Shown here one piece after another: positions 32,337-40,299 of a DNA stretch of 64,000 bases. Under the pieces are notes generated by a model. That model was not told the origin of the DNA and made no database searches. It was given only the letters and a program-made list of their open reading frames with translations. The DNA lies in the NCBI GenBank assembly GCA_016709385.1, contig JADJMW010000001.1, positions 620,001-684,000 of the forward strand, in the 5' to 3' direction. The translations under genes were made by a program, and so were the position numbers. Source of the DNA: Candidatus Rubrivivax defluviihabitans (GTDB taxonomy: Bacteria > Pseudomonadota > Gammaproteobacteria > Burkholderiales > Burkholderiaceae_C). Position 1 is the stretch's first letter. Each line of letters starts with the position of its first letter.

Positions 32337-33077
32337 ATGCCCATCCTGCAGGCCCTTGAAAATCTCCATCCGGCGCTGTGGCGCGCCCACCAAGTGGCGC
32401 GCCCGTCCGAGGCCGTGCTGCCCAGCGGGCATGCCGACCTCGACGCCCAGCTCCCCGGCGGCGGCTGGCCGGCGCGCGTGCTCACCGAGCTGCTGCTGCC
32501 GCATGCCGGCGTGGGCGAACTGCGCCTGCTGGCGCCGGCCCTGGCGGCGCTGCAGCGCCGGCAGCGCGCCGTGATGTGGTTCGACCCGCCGGCCGCGCCC
32601 TGCGCCTGGGCGCTGGGCGCCCTGGGCCTGGACGCACGGCAGTTCGTGGTGGTGCGCAGCCGTGGCGGCGCCCGGGGTCGGGCACGCGAGCGGCTGCCGG
32701 CCGTCGACGTGCTGTGGGCGCTGGAGCAGGCGCTCAAGAGCGGTCATCTCGGCGCCGCGCTGGCCTGGCTGCCGGCGCGGCTGCCGGCCGATGCACTGCG
32801 CCGCCTGCAACTGGCCGCACAGGCGCACGACGGACCGGTCTTCCTGCTGCGCGACGCCCAGGAGCGCACGCGGCCCAGCGCCGCACCGCTGCGCCTGCTG
32901 CTGGCCAGCGCCGGCCCCGACCGGTTGCGCGTGACGCTGCTCAAGCGCCGTGGGCCGCCGCTGGCGCAGCCGCTCACGCTGGCGCTGGCGCCGGTGCTGT
33001 CGGCTCCTGCGCTGGCGCGTGCCCAGTCGGCGCGCGGGCCGGCGGCGGCCGTGCCGCGCGTGGGCGTGCCGGTCTGA
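32337..33077 (+). CDS. imuA: ImuA, SOS mutagenesis accessory protein (SulA/RecA-like)
   Basis: A 246-residue protein matching ImuA: ALENLHPALWRAHQ, LPSGHADLDAQLPGGGWPARVLTELLLP, LAALQRRQRAVMWFDPPAAPCAWALGALGLD and the later ALPADALRRLQLAAQ region. ImuA is a RecA-like fold without full catalytic residues and helps ImuB and DnaE2 in error-prone translesion synthesis. The ATG 32337 was chosen by family alignment, leaving a 120-nt leader behind the LexA box. imuB follows 73 nt downstream. Confidence 0.92.
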   Translation: MPILQALENLHPALWRAHQVARPSEAVLPSGHADLDAQLPGGGWPARVLTELLLPHAGVGELRLLAPALAALQRRQRAVMWFDPPAAPCAWALGALGLDARQFVVVRSRGGARGRARERLPAVDVLWALEQALKSGHLGAALAWLPARLPADALRRLQLAAQAHDGPVFLLRDAQERTRPSAAPLRLLLASAGPDRLRVTLLKRRGPPLAQPLTLALAPVLSAPALARAQSARGPAAAVPRVGVPV

Positions 33078-33150
33078 CAGACGGTGCCCGGCCTCTGCAC
33101 AGCCTGCGGCATGCCGCCTGCCTTCTTGCGCCACCGCTGCCGCATTCCCC

Positions 33151-34707
33151 ATGCTCTGGCTTGCCCTGCACCTGCCGCTGCTGTCGCTGGAAGCCTTCTG
33201 CGCCACGCTGCCGGCGCAGGCCCAACCCGTAGCGGTGGCGCTGATCCACCAGCACCGCATCGCCGCCGTCAATGCCGCCGCGGCGGCTTGCGGCGTGCGG
33301 CCCGGCATGAAACGCGCCACGGCACTGGCGCTGGTGGCCGACCTGCGGCTGGCCGACACCGACACCGCGCGCGACGCCGCCGCGCTGCAGGCGGTGGCGC
33401 ACACGGCACTGGCCTTCACGCCGGCAGTGACGCTGCACGACGCGCAGACCGTGCTGCTGGAAGTGCAGGCCAGCCTGCGCCTGTTCGGCGGTCTGGCGGC
33501 GTTGCGGCAGCGCCTGGCCGCGGCACTGGCGCCGCTGGGCCACCGCGTGCAGATGGCCGCCGCGCCCACCGCTTCAGGCGCGGCACTGCTGGCGCGTTGG
33601 CATCCGGCCGACCGTGGTGACCTCGTGCTGGGCGCCCATGCCCGCCAGTTGAGCGCCTTGGAACCATTGCTCGACGCCGCGCCGGTGTGGCTGCTCGGCC
33701 CCGGCCGCGAGCACTGGGAGGCGCTGCAGGGCATGGGCCTGCACACCCTGGCCGACCTGCGCGCGCTGCCGCGCGCCGGCCTGGCGCGGCGTTTCGGTGC
33801 CGGTCTGCTGGACGAACTCGACCGCGCCCGGGGCCGGCAGGCCGACCCGCGACGCTGGCTCGAATGGCCGGCCACCTTCGACAGCCGGCTCGAACTTTTT
33901 GCCCGCGCCGAAACCAGCGAACAGGTGCTGGCCGGCGCCAGCGTACTGCTGGCGCGGCTGGTGGCCTGGGCGCGGGCGCGGCAGGCACGCGTGGGCAGCT
34001 TCACGCTGCGCATGGGGCACGAGCGCCAGCGCCAGGCCCAGGTGCCGGCCACCGAATTGCACGTCGAACTGGCCGAACCCGCCCTCGACGCGGCGCACCT
34101 GCAGTTGCTGCTGCGCGAGCGGCTGGGCCGCTGCCAGCTCGCCGCGCCCACATTGGAACTGCAGCTGCGCTGCCGCCACCTGGTGGTCGGCGCGGCCCCC
34201 AACGGCGAGCTGTTCCCCACCCGCGCCAGCGAAGCTGTCGGCCTGGTGCGCCTGCTGGAGCGGTTGCGCGCGCGGCTGGGCGACGAACAGGTGCAGCGCC
34301 TGGAGCCGGTGGCCGACCACCGCCCCGAGCGCGCCAGCCGCAGCGTACCGGTGCAGGGCACGGCGCAGGGCACGGTGCCGGCGCGGCCCGGTGCGGCACT
34401 GGCTGCCGTCTCGGCAGCGGCCTCCGCGCCGGTCGCCCCCGCGTTGCCGCACCACCGCCCGGCCTGGCTGCTGCCCGAACCGCTGCCGCTGGCCGAGCGT
34501 GGCGCGCTGCCGCTGCTCGAGGGCCGGCCGCTGCAACTGGTGAGCGGCCCCGAGCGCATCGAGGCCGGCTGGTGGGACGGCGTGCCCGCGGTGCGCGACT
34601 ATTTCATCGCCCAGGCCGAGGACGGTTCGCTGGTCTGGCTCTACCGCAGCCGCCTGCCGGCGGCCGTCGACGATGCCGGCTGGTTCCTGCAGGGCCGGTT
34701 CGGGTGA
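33151..34707 (+). CDS. imuB: ImuB, Y-family polymerase-like mutagenesis protein
   Basis: A 518-residue Y-family DNA polymerase homologue. It starts MLWLALHLPLLSLEAF where true polymerases have catalytic aspartates (D-x-D); these are missing, as in all ImuB proteins. The finger and thumb parts run through GVRPGMKRATALALVADL, LGPGREHWEALQGMGLHTLADLRALPRAGLARRFG, and an ImuB C-terminal segment. ImuB is a scaffold that recruits ImuA and DnaE2 to the beta clamp in SOS mutagenesis. dnaE2 is absent from the next position, where it usually stands. Confidence 0.93.
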   Translation: MLWLALHLPLLSLEAFCATLPAQAQPVAVALIHQHRIAAVNAAAAACGVRPGMKRATALALVADLRLADTDTARDAAALQAVAHTALAFTPAVTLHDAQTVLLEVQASLRLFGGLAALRQRLAAALAPLGHRVQMAAAPTASGAALLARWHPADRGDLVLGAHARQLSALEPLLDAAPVWLLGPGREHWEALQGMGLHTLADLRALPRAGLARRFGAGLLDELDRARGRQADPRRWLEWPATFDSRLELFARAETSEQVLAGASVLLARLVAWARARQARVGSFTLRMGHERQRQAQVPATELHVELAEPALDAAHLQLLLRERLGRCQLAAPTLELQLRCRHLVVGAAPNGELFPTRASEAVGLVRLLERLRARLGDEQVQRLEPVADHRPERASRSVPVQGTAQGTVPARPGAALAAVSAAASAPVAPALPHHRPAWLLPEPLPLAERGALPLLEGRPLQLVSGPERIEAGWWDGVPAVRDYFIAQAEDGSLVWLYRSRLPAAVDDAGWFLQGRFG

Positions 34708-34746
34708 ACGGCCCTCGATGCGGGCATGCGGGCGCGACGCATCGCT

Positions 34747-35409
34747 TCACCGCTTCCCGTCGCTCGCCTCGCCGTCCGACGACCACTGTGGCAGCCGGTA
34801 GTCGGTGAGCAGCGCCAGCCCGCGCAGGCCGGTGGCGGTGCCGGCAGCGGCCAGCACCGTGGCGCCGTCGGGCAGGCCCAGCGCGTGGCCGCCGACGAGC
34901 ACCCAGCCGCCGATGAAGGCGCACACCGCATAAGGGCGGTGGTCGCGGAAGGCGCTCGGGATCTCGTTGCAGACGATGTCGCGCAGCACGCCGCCGAAGG
35001 TGGCGGTGACCACCCCCATCAGCACCGCCACGATGGGCGGCAGGCCCTGCGCCAGCGCCAGCTGGGTGCCGCCGGCGCTGAACAGCCCCAGGCCCAGCGC
35101 GTCGGGCCACTGCATGGCCTTCTCGGTGGGCGCGAAATGCCGCGCGCGCAGCCACGCCATCGCGCCCACGCACAAGGCCAGCAGGGCCCACAGCCAGACG
35201 GCGTGCTCGACCCAGAAGAAGGGCCGGCGGTCGAGCAGCACGTCGCGCAGCGTGCCGCCGCCGAAGGCGGCCAGGCCGGCGACCACGCACACGCCGACCG
35301 CGTCGAGCCGCTTGCGCGCCGCTTCCAGCAGGCCCGACAAGGCGAAGGCGATCGTCGCCGTGGCCTCGACGGCGGTGAGCAGCAAGGGCAGCAGGGGCAG
35401 GTCGCGCAT
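34747..35409 (-). CDS. TRIC-type channel (UPF0126 / YicG family) membrane protein
   Basis: A 220-residue integral membrane protein with seven helices in two repeats. The repeats carry the family glycine-rich turns FGGGTLRDVLLDRRPFFWV and FGGVLRDIVCNEIPSAF, each in a G-x-L-R-D setting. Bacterial members form trimeric cation channels resembling animal TRIC proteins. ATG 35409 gives the standard short N-terminus before LPLLPLLLTAVEATATIAFALSGLL. It is convergent with imuB. Confidence 0.92.
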   Translation of the reverse strand: MRDLPLLPLLLTAVEATATIAFALSGLLEAARKRLDAVGVCVVAGLAAFGGGTLRDVLLDRRPFFWVEHAVWLWALLALCVGAMAWLRARHFAPTEKAMQWPDALGLGLFSAGGTQLALAQGLPPIVAVLMGVVTATFGGVLRDIVCNEIPSAFRDHRPYAVCAFIGGWVLVGGHALGLPDGATVLAAAGTATGLRGLALLTDYRLPQWSSDGEASDGKR

Positions 35410-35539
35410 CGGGTCTGGTTCTCGAACAGCGGCCGCGGCAGGGGCGGGCCGGGTTCCTGGCGACGATAGCCGACGCAGGCCCGCGGCGTCCGGCCGGGCA
35501 TCGGCCGAGACGTTCGGTCGCGGCTTGTGGCGCGCCCGG

Positions 35540-36124
35540 TCAGGGCCCCAATTCGATGCGATAGCGCAGTCCGGGCGCATGGCCGTAGGCGGCGCCCTTG
35601 TCGAAGGTCCCGACGAGCACACCGCCGTTGTCCAGGATCACCTTCTGCGAACCGAGGTTCTCGGGGTCGGTGGTGATCTCCAGATGCGTCAGGCCGCGTT
35701 CGCGCGCCAGCGGCAGCATCAGCGCCAGCGCGCGTGTGGCATGGCCGCGCCGCTGCTGCCAGGGCACCACGGCATAGCCGATGTGGCCCAGCACGTGCGG
35801 CGGCAGCGGCGCGCCGTCCTTCGTCCAGCGCAGGCCGATGCTGCCGGCGAACTGGCCACCGTCGGGGCCCGGCAACCACATCCAGCGGCGCAGGCTGGGC
35901 AAGCGCGGCACGGTGGAGCCGTTGGGCAAGGTCACCGGCCCGGCGATCGCGTCGGGGTCGTCCATGCGCGCCAGGAAACCCGCGGCGTCGGTGGCGATGC
36001 GTTCCAGTTCCTCGCGCGCCGCAGCGGCGCCGCGCAGGTTGTCGGCCGACCAGCCGCGCCGCAGCGCCGCCTCGTACGCGGCCAGGTGCTCGGGGCCGGG
36101 GCGCACCAGTTGCAGGCCGTGCAC
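35540..36124 (-). CDS. GNAT family N-acetyltransferase
   Basis: A 194-residue GNAT protein. The core shows FAGSIGLRWTKDGA, LGHIGYAVVPWQQRRGHATRALALML (acetyl-CoA loop R-x-x-G-x-A), and LEITTDPENLGSQKVILDNGGVLVG. The acceptor substrate is unknown; this subfamily resembles proteins annotated as predicted acetyltransferases of ribosomal or small-molecule amines. It is followed 11 nt upstream on the same strand by the carboxylesterase gene, so they may form an operon with trpS. Confidence 0.88.
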   Translation of the reverse strand: MHGLQLVRPGPEHLAAYEAALRRGWSADNLRGAAAAREELERIATDAAGFLARMDDPDAIAGPVTLPNGSTVPRLPSLRRWMWLPGPDGGQFAGSIGLRWTKDGAPLPPHVLGHIGYAVVPWQQRRGHATRALALMLPLARERGLTHLEITTDPENLGSQKVILDNGGVLVGTFDKGAAYGHAPGLRYRIELGP

Positions 36125-36135
36125 GGTTCAACCCG

Positions 36136-36807
36136 TCAGGCCAGCACCTGCAGCAGCCACCGGTTCAGCGCCTGCACTTCTTCCATGCACACCGAGTGTT
36201 CCATCGGATAGTCGTGCCATTCCACGGGATGGCCCAGGCTTTGCAGCAGGTCGCGGCCGGCCGCGCCGCGGGCCAGCGGCACCACGCCGTCGCCGCGGCC
36301 GTGGGCCAGGAACACCCGTGTGTCCTGGTTGGCGGCATGGCGTTCGGCGGCGGTGGTGTCGGCCAGCGGTACGTAGCCAGACAGGCCGGCCAGCCCGGCC
36401 AGTCGCTCGGGGTGGCGCAGCCCGGCGCCCAGGCCGATGGCGCAGCCTTGCGAGAAGCCGGCCAGCACGATGCGCCGCGCCGGCATGCCGCGGGCCACTT
36501 CACGTTCGACGAGCCGCTGCACCAGCGCCATCGATTGGCGCAGGCCGGCTTCGTCTTCCCGGCGGGCGAGGTCGGCGTCGCGGATGTCGTACCAAGCGCG
36601 CATCGGCGCGCCGCCGTTGATGCTGACCGGCCGCACCGGCGCGCGCGGAAAGACGAAGCGCACGGGGCCCACGGCGTCGAGCTTCAGCTCGTCGGCCACG
36701 GGCAGGAAGTCGGTGCCGTCGGCACCCAGGCCGTGCAGCACGACGACGGTGGCGCGCGGCTCGACGCCAGGGTCGAGTTCGATGGTCTGCAGCGGGCCTT
36801 TCGTCAT
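36136..36807 (-). CDS. Carboxylesterase (phospholipase/carboxylesterase family)
   Basis: A 223-residue alpha/beta hydrolase. The N-terminal LHGLGADGTDFLPVADEL, the substrate-loop FPRAPVRPVSINGG then MRAWYDI, nucleophile GFSQGCAIGL, the aspartate in HGRGDGVVPL and the late histidine of PMEHSV match bacterial carboxylesterases of the EstB/YpfH group. It cleaves short acyl esters in the cytosol. It lies between trpS and the GNAT gene in the same direction. Confidence 0.92.
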   Translation of the reverse strand: MTKGPLQTIELDPGVEPRATVVVLHGLGADGTDFLPVADELKLDAVGPVRFVFPRAPVRPVSINGGAPMRAWYDIRDADLARREDEAGLRQSMALVQRLVEREVARGMPARRIVLAGFSQGCAIGLGAGLRHPERLAGLAGLSGYVPLADTTAAERHAANQDTRVFLAHGRGDGVVPLARGAAGRDLLQSLGHPVEWHDYPMEHSVCMEEVQALNRWLLQVLA

Positions 36808-36814
36808 GCGCGGT

Positions 36815-36870
36815 TCCTGGATTTCAGGGTCAGGTCTTCAGGGTCTTCGGGGTCGGGTCTTTAGGTTTTT
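36815..36870. repeat. Degenerate tandem GGGTC-containing repeats between trpS and the esterase
   Basis: The 65-nt spacer contains successive short units such as CAGGGTCAGGTCTT, CAGGGTCTT, CGGGGTCGGGTCTT and TAGG, roughly 9-13 nt apart and imperfect. It is the only such low-complexity stretch noticed here. It may be slippage-derived noise or a leader structure; no function is claimed. Confidence 0.45.
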
Positions 36871-36875
36871 CAGTG

Positions 36876-38117
36876 TCAGTAGTCCAGACCCATGGCGCCG
36901 CGCACGTCCTTCATGGTCTGCCGTGCCACCGTGCGCGCACGCTCGGTGCCCATCTCCACGATCCAGTGCACCTTCTTCGGGTCGGCCAGCAGCGACTCGG
37001 CGCGCTCGCGCCAGGGCTGCTGTTCCTGCACGATGGCGTCGATGACCGGCTGCTTGCAGTCCAGGCAGCCGATGCCGGCGCTGGTGCATCCCTTGACCAC
37101 CCATTCGCGGGTGGCTTCGTCGCTGTAGACCTTGTGAAAGCTCCAGACCGGGCACTTCTCGGGATCGCCCGGGTCGGTGCGGCGCACGCGGGCGGGGTCG
37201 GTCATCATGCCGCGCACCTTCTTCGTCACCGTCTCGGGGTCGTCGCGCATGAGGATGGCGTTGCCGTAGCTCTTGCTCATCTTCGTGCCGTCGACGCCGG
37301 GCAGGCGCAGCACCTCGGTGTGCAGCGCCTGCGGCTCGACCAGGATGCTCTTGCCGCCGCCGTGCAGGTGGCCGAGCAGCAGTTCGGTGTCGGCGTCGCT
37401 CCAGCCCGCCACTTGGGCGGCGGCGCGGCGCACGACGGCTTCGCCCCTGGCCAGCGCTTCGGCGGCACCGGTCTCGCCGAAGGCCTTGCGCTGCTTGTCG
37501 AAATATCTCGCATCGTCCTTGGCGAGCTTGGCCAGCGCGGCGGCCACGTCGGCCTCGAAGCTGGGCGCGCGACCGTAGAGGTGGTTGAAGCGGCGCGCCA
37601 CCTCGCGCGTGAGTTCCACGTGCGACGACTGGTCCTCGCCCACCGGAACGTAGGTGGCCTTGTAGATCAGGATGTCGGCGGCCTGCAGCAGCGGGTAGCC
37701 CAGGAAGCCGTAGGTGGCCAGGTCGCGGTCGCGCAGCTTCTCGATCTGGTCCTTGTAGGTCGGCACGCGTTCCAGCCAGCCCAGCGGCGTGCCCATGGCC
37801 AGCAGCGTGAAGAGCTCGGCGTGCTCGGGCAGGCGGCTCTGGATGAAGATCGTCGCCTTGTCCGGGTCCAGCCCGGCGGCCAGCCAGTCCACCACCATGT
37901 CGTAGACGGTCTTCTCGATCACCTCGCGGTCTTCGTAGTGCGTGGTCAGCGCATGCCAGTCGGCGACGAAGAAGAAGCAGTCGTGTTCGTCCTGCAGCCG
38001 CACCCAGTTCTTCAGGGCACCGTGGTAGTGGCCGAGGTGCATGCTGCCGGTGGGGCGCATGCCGGAAAGGACTCTCGATCGCATGGAAGGCAGGACGTTG
38101 GCTGGGGAGAGTGGCAT
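36876..38117 (-). CDS. trpS: Tryptophanyl-tRNA synthetase
   Basis: A 413-residue class I aminoacyl-tRNA synthetase: VLSGMRPTGSMHLGHYHGAL is the HIGH region, GTKMSKSYGNAI the KMSKS loop, and VPTYKDQ, YPLLQAADILIYKATYVPVGEDQ the tryptophan pocket. A CTSAGIGCLDCKQPV insertion is typical of this longer bacterial form. It charges tRNA-Trp. Start ATG 38117 has GGAGG 13 nt upstream; ATG 38084, directly before RSRVLSGMRPTG, has no ribosome site but is nearer the family start. It is divergent from purN. Confidence 0.94.
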   Translation of the reverse strand: MPLSPANVLPSMRSRVLSGMRPTGSMHLGHYHGALKNWVRLQDEHDCFFFVADWHALTTHYEDREVIEKTVYDMVVDWLAAGLDPDKATIFIQSRLPEHAELFTLLAMGTPLGWLERVPTYKDQIEKLRDRDLATYGFLGYPLLQAADILIYKATYVPVGEDQSSHVELTREVARRFNHLYGRAPSFEADVAAALAKLAKDDARYFDKQRKAFGETGAAEALARGEAVVRRAAAQVAGWSDADTELLLGHLHGGGKSILVEPQALHTEVLRLPGVDGTKMSKSYGNAILMRDDPETVTKKVRGMMTDPARVRRTDPGDPEKCPVWSFHKVYSDEATREWVVKGCTSAGIGCLDCKQPVIDAIVQEQQPWRERAESLLADPKKVHWIVEMGTERARTVARQTMKDVRGAMGLDY

Positions 38118-38199
38118 TGTCTCAGTTCGGCCTCCACTGCTGCGTGCACCGCGGCATTCACCGCCACAGCCCGCCACTGCGCCTACACTGCCGGCCGCC

Positions 38200-38826
38200 A
38201 TGCAACGCATCGTCATCCTCGTCTCCGGCCGCGGCTCCAACATGGCGGCCGTGCACCAGCGCTGCGCGGCCGAAGGCTGGCCGGCACGGGTGGTGGCGGT
38301 GGTGACCAACCGGGCCGGTGCCGGCGCCCTGGCCCACGCCGCGGCGCATGGCATCGCCACCGCCGTGGTCGACCATCAGGCGCATGCCACGCGCCAGGCC
38401 TTCGACGACGAACTGGCCCGGGTCGTGGAGAGCTTCTCACCCGACCTGGTGCTGCTGGCCGGCTTCATGCGCATCCTGGGCGCCGACTTCGTGCGCCGCT
38501 TCGAGGGGCGCATGCTCAATATCCACCCCTCGCTGCTGCCGGCCTTCCCCGGGCTGCACACGCACCGTCGTGCGCTGGCGGCCGGCTGCAAGGTGACCGG
38601 CGCCACCGTGCATTTCGTGGTGCCCGAGGTCGACCACGGCCCGATCGTGCTGCAAAGCGTGGTGCCGGTGCTGGCCGGCGACGACGAAGACACGCTGGCC
38701 GCGCGTGTGCTGGCCACCGAACATGCCATCTACCCGCTGGCGGTGCGCTGGTTCGTCGAGGGCCGGCTGCGCGTGGACGGCGGCATCGTCTTTCACACCG
38801 GCGGTGCCTCGCAGGTCCTGATCTGA
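38200..38826 (+). CDS. purN: Phosphoribosylglycinamide formyltransferase
   Basis: A 208-residue enzyme of purine synthesis that formylates GAR using 10-formyltetrahydrofolate. Clear motifs are IVILVSGRGSNM (phosphate loop), VLLAGFMRILG, the signature MLNIHPSLLPAFPGLHTHRRAL with the catalytic His and the upstream Asn, and the catalytic Asp in VPEVDHGPI. ATG 38200 begins the fold. The RsmB-like gene starts 17 nt after the stop, suggesting co-transcription. Confidence 0.96.
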   Translation: MQRIVILVSGRGSNMAAVHQRCAAEGWPARVVAVVTNRAGAGALAHAAAHGIATAVVDHQAHATRQAFDDELARVVESFSPDLVLLAGFMRILGADFVRRFEGRMLNIHPSLLPAFPGLHTHRRALAAGCKVTGATVHFVVPEVDHGPIVLQSVVPVLAGDDEDTLAARVLATEHAIYPLAVRWFVEGRLRVDGGIVFHTGGASQVLI

Positions 38827-38843
38827 GAGGCTGAGGCCACCCC

Positions 38844-40124
38844 GTGCACCCGAACGCCTTGCTCGAGCTCGCCGCCGAACTGCTGCGCGCGCTGTTGAAG
38901 TTCGACGCCCCGGCCGACGGCGTGGTGGCGGCCTTCTTCCGCAAGCACCGCGCCCTGGGCACGCGCGAGCGCCACACGCTCACCGAGACGGCCTACGCCG
39001 TGCTGCGCCAGCGCCTGCTGTTGCAGCACCTGGCACGTGGCGATGGCGACCCTGGCGTGGCCGTTGGCGGCGCGCTCGAACGCCGTCTCGCCATGCTGGC
39101 CTGGCAAGGCAGTGAATCCTTTCTGCGCGGCGCGCTCACGCCGGGCGAGCAGCAATGGTTGGCCGAAGCCGGCCGCATCGACCGCCAGACGCTGCCCGAC
39201 AAGCTGCGCCACAACCTGCCCGACTGGCTGGCCGGCCAGTTGCAGGCCCGGCTGGACGACGACTTCTGGCCGCTGGTGCAGGCGCTTGACGGGCCGGCGC
39301 CGCTGGACCTGCGCGTGAACGTGCTCAAGGCCCGGCGCGAGGATGTGCAGCGCGCGCTGGCCGAGTCAGGCATCGCCAGCGAGCCGACGCCGTTCTCGCC
39401 CTGGGGCCTGCGTGTGAACGGCAAGCCGGTGCTGACCCGGCACCCCGGCTACCTGGCGGGCCACTTCGAGGTGCAGGACGAGGGCAGCCAGTTGCTGGCA
39501 CTGCTGACCGACCCGAAGCGCGGCGAGATGGTGGTGGACTTCTGCGCCGGCGCAGGGGGCAAGACGCTGGCGCTGGGCGCCTGCATGCGCAACACCGGCC
39601 GCCTGTACGCGTTCGACACTTCCGGCCACCGGCTCGACGCGCTCAAGCCGCGGCTGGCGCGCAGCGGCCTGTCCAACGTGCACCCGGCCCAGATCGCGCA
39701 CGAGCGCGACGAGCGCATCAAGCGGCTGGCCGGCAAGATCGACCGCGTGCTCATCGACGCGCCCTGCTCGGGCCTGGGCACGCTGCGCCGCAACCCCGAC
39801 CTGAAGTGGCGCCAGTCGCCGAAGCGGGTGGCGGAACTGCAGGCCACCCAGGGCGCGATCCTGGCTTCGGCGTCGCGGCTTCTCAAGCCGTGCGGACGCC
39901 TGGTCTATGCCACCTGCAGCCTGCTGGCGGCCGAGAACGAAGAGGTGGCACAGGCCTTCACGGCCGCCCACGCGGCGGACTTCGAGCCGCTGCCGGTGTT
40001 GCAGGTGCTGCAGGCGCTGCGCGTTGAGCAGCCTGAGCGCCTCGTCGAAGGGCCATTCCTGCGCCTGTGGCCGCATCGGCACCATAGCGACGGCTTCTTT
40101 GCCGCCATCTGGCGGCGGCGCTGA
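38844..40124 (+). CDS. RsmB-like rRNA (cytosine-5) methyltransferase
   Basis: A 426-residue RsmB/NOP family enzyme. The SAM-binding and catalytic part carries VDFCAGAGGKTLALGA, FDTSGHRLDALKPRL, the catalytic DAPCSGLGTLRRNPDLKWR and the second cysteine motif YATCSLLAAENE. The N-terminal 130 residues are a separate RNA-binding-type region. It methylates a cytosine of 16S rRNA or tRNA to m5C. GTG 38844 is the only start near purN, at 17 nt. Some bacteria contain several members, so the exact target is not certain. Confidence 0.9.
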   Translation: MHPNALLELAAELLRALLKFDAPADGVVAAFFRKHRALGTRERHTLTETAYAVLRQRLLLQHLARGDGDPGVAVGGALERRLAMLAWQGSESFLRGALTPGEQQWLAEAGRIDRQTLPDKLRHNLPDWLAGQLQARLDDDFWPLVQALDGPAPLDLRVNVLKARREDVQRALAESGIASEPTPFSPWGLRVNGKPVLTRHPGYLAGHFEVQDEGSQLLALLTDPKRGEMVVDFCAGAGGKTLALGACMRNTGRLYAFDTSGHRLDALKPRLARSGLSNVHPAQIAHERDERIKRLAGKIDRVLIDAPCSGLGTLRRNPDLKWRQSPKRVAELQATQGAILASASRLLKPCGRLVYATCSLLAAENEEVAQAFTAAHAADFEPLPVLQVLQALRVEQPERLVEGPFLRLWPHRHHSDGFFAAIWRRR

Positions 40125-40149
40125 CAAAGCACCCTAAAGCGTATCTTTC

Positions 40150-40177
40150 GACGGCAACGTGCCGTCATCGCGATGAC
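40150..40177. promoter_or_regulatory. Overlapping inverted repeats upstream of the desaturase gene
   Basis: GACGGC-N5-GCCGTC (40150-40166) is followed, sharing three bases, by the perfect 14-bp palindrome GTCATCGCGATGAC (40164-40177). They are 85-100 nt before a possible -10 (TACAAT at 40262-40267) and 123 nt before the desaturase ATG. Either could be a regulator site or an RNA hairpin after the upstream gene. No T-run follows. Confidence 0.45.
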
Positions 40178-40299
40178 ATCGGTTGTCGGGCAGGCGTTCA
40201 GCACATCGCTTGCGCTGCCCTGTGTGCGCTGAACATGCAACCATTTCAGCGGTCGGCACTCTACAATGCTGGATTGGCTTATAAGCAAGAGGAATTTCG

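Noticed and set aside
40239..40267. Full sigma-70 promoter for the desaturase using TACAAT at 40262.
   Set aside because: No acceptable -35 hexamer lies 16-18 nt upstream (AACCAT), so only the -10 can be mentioned.
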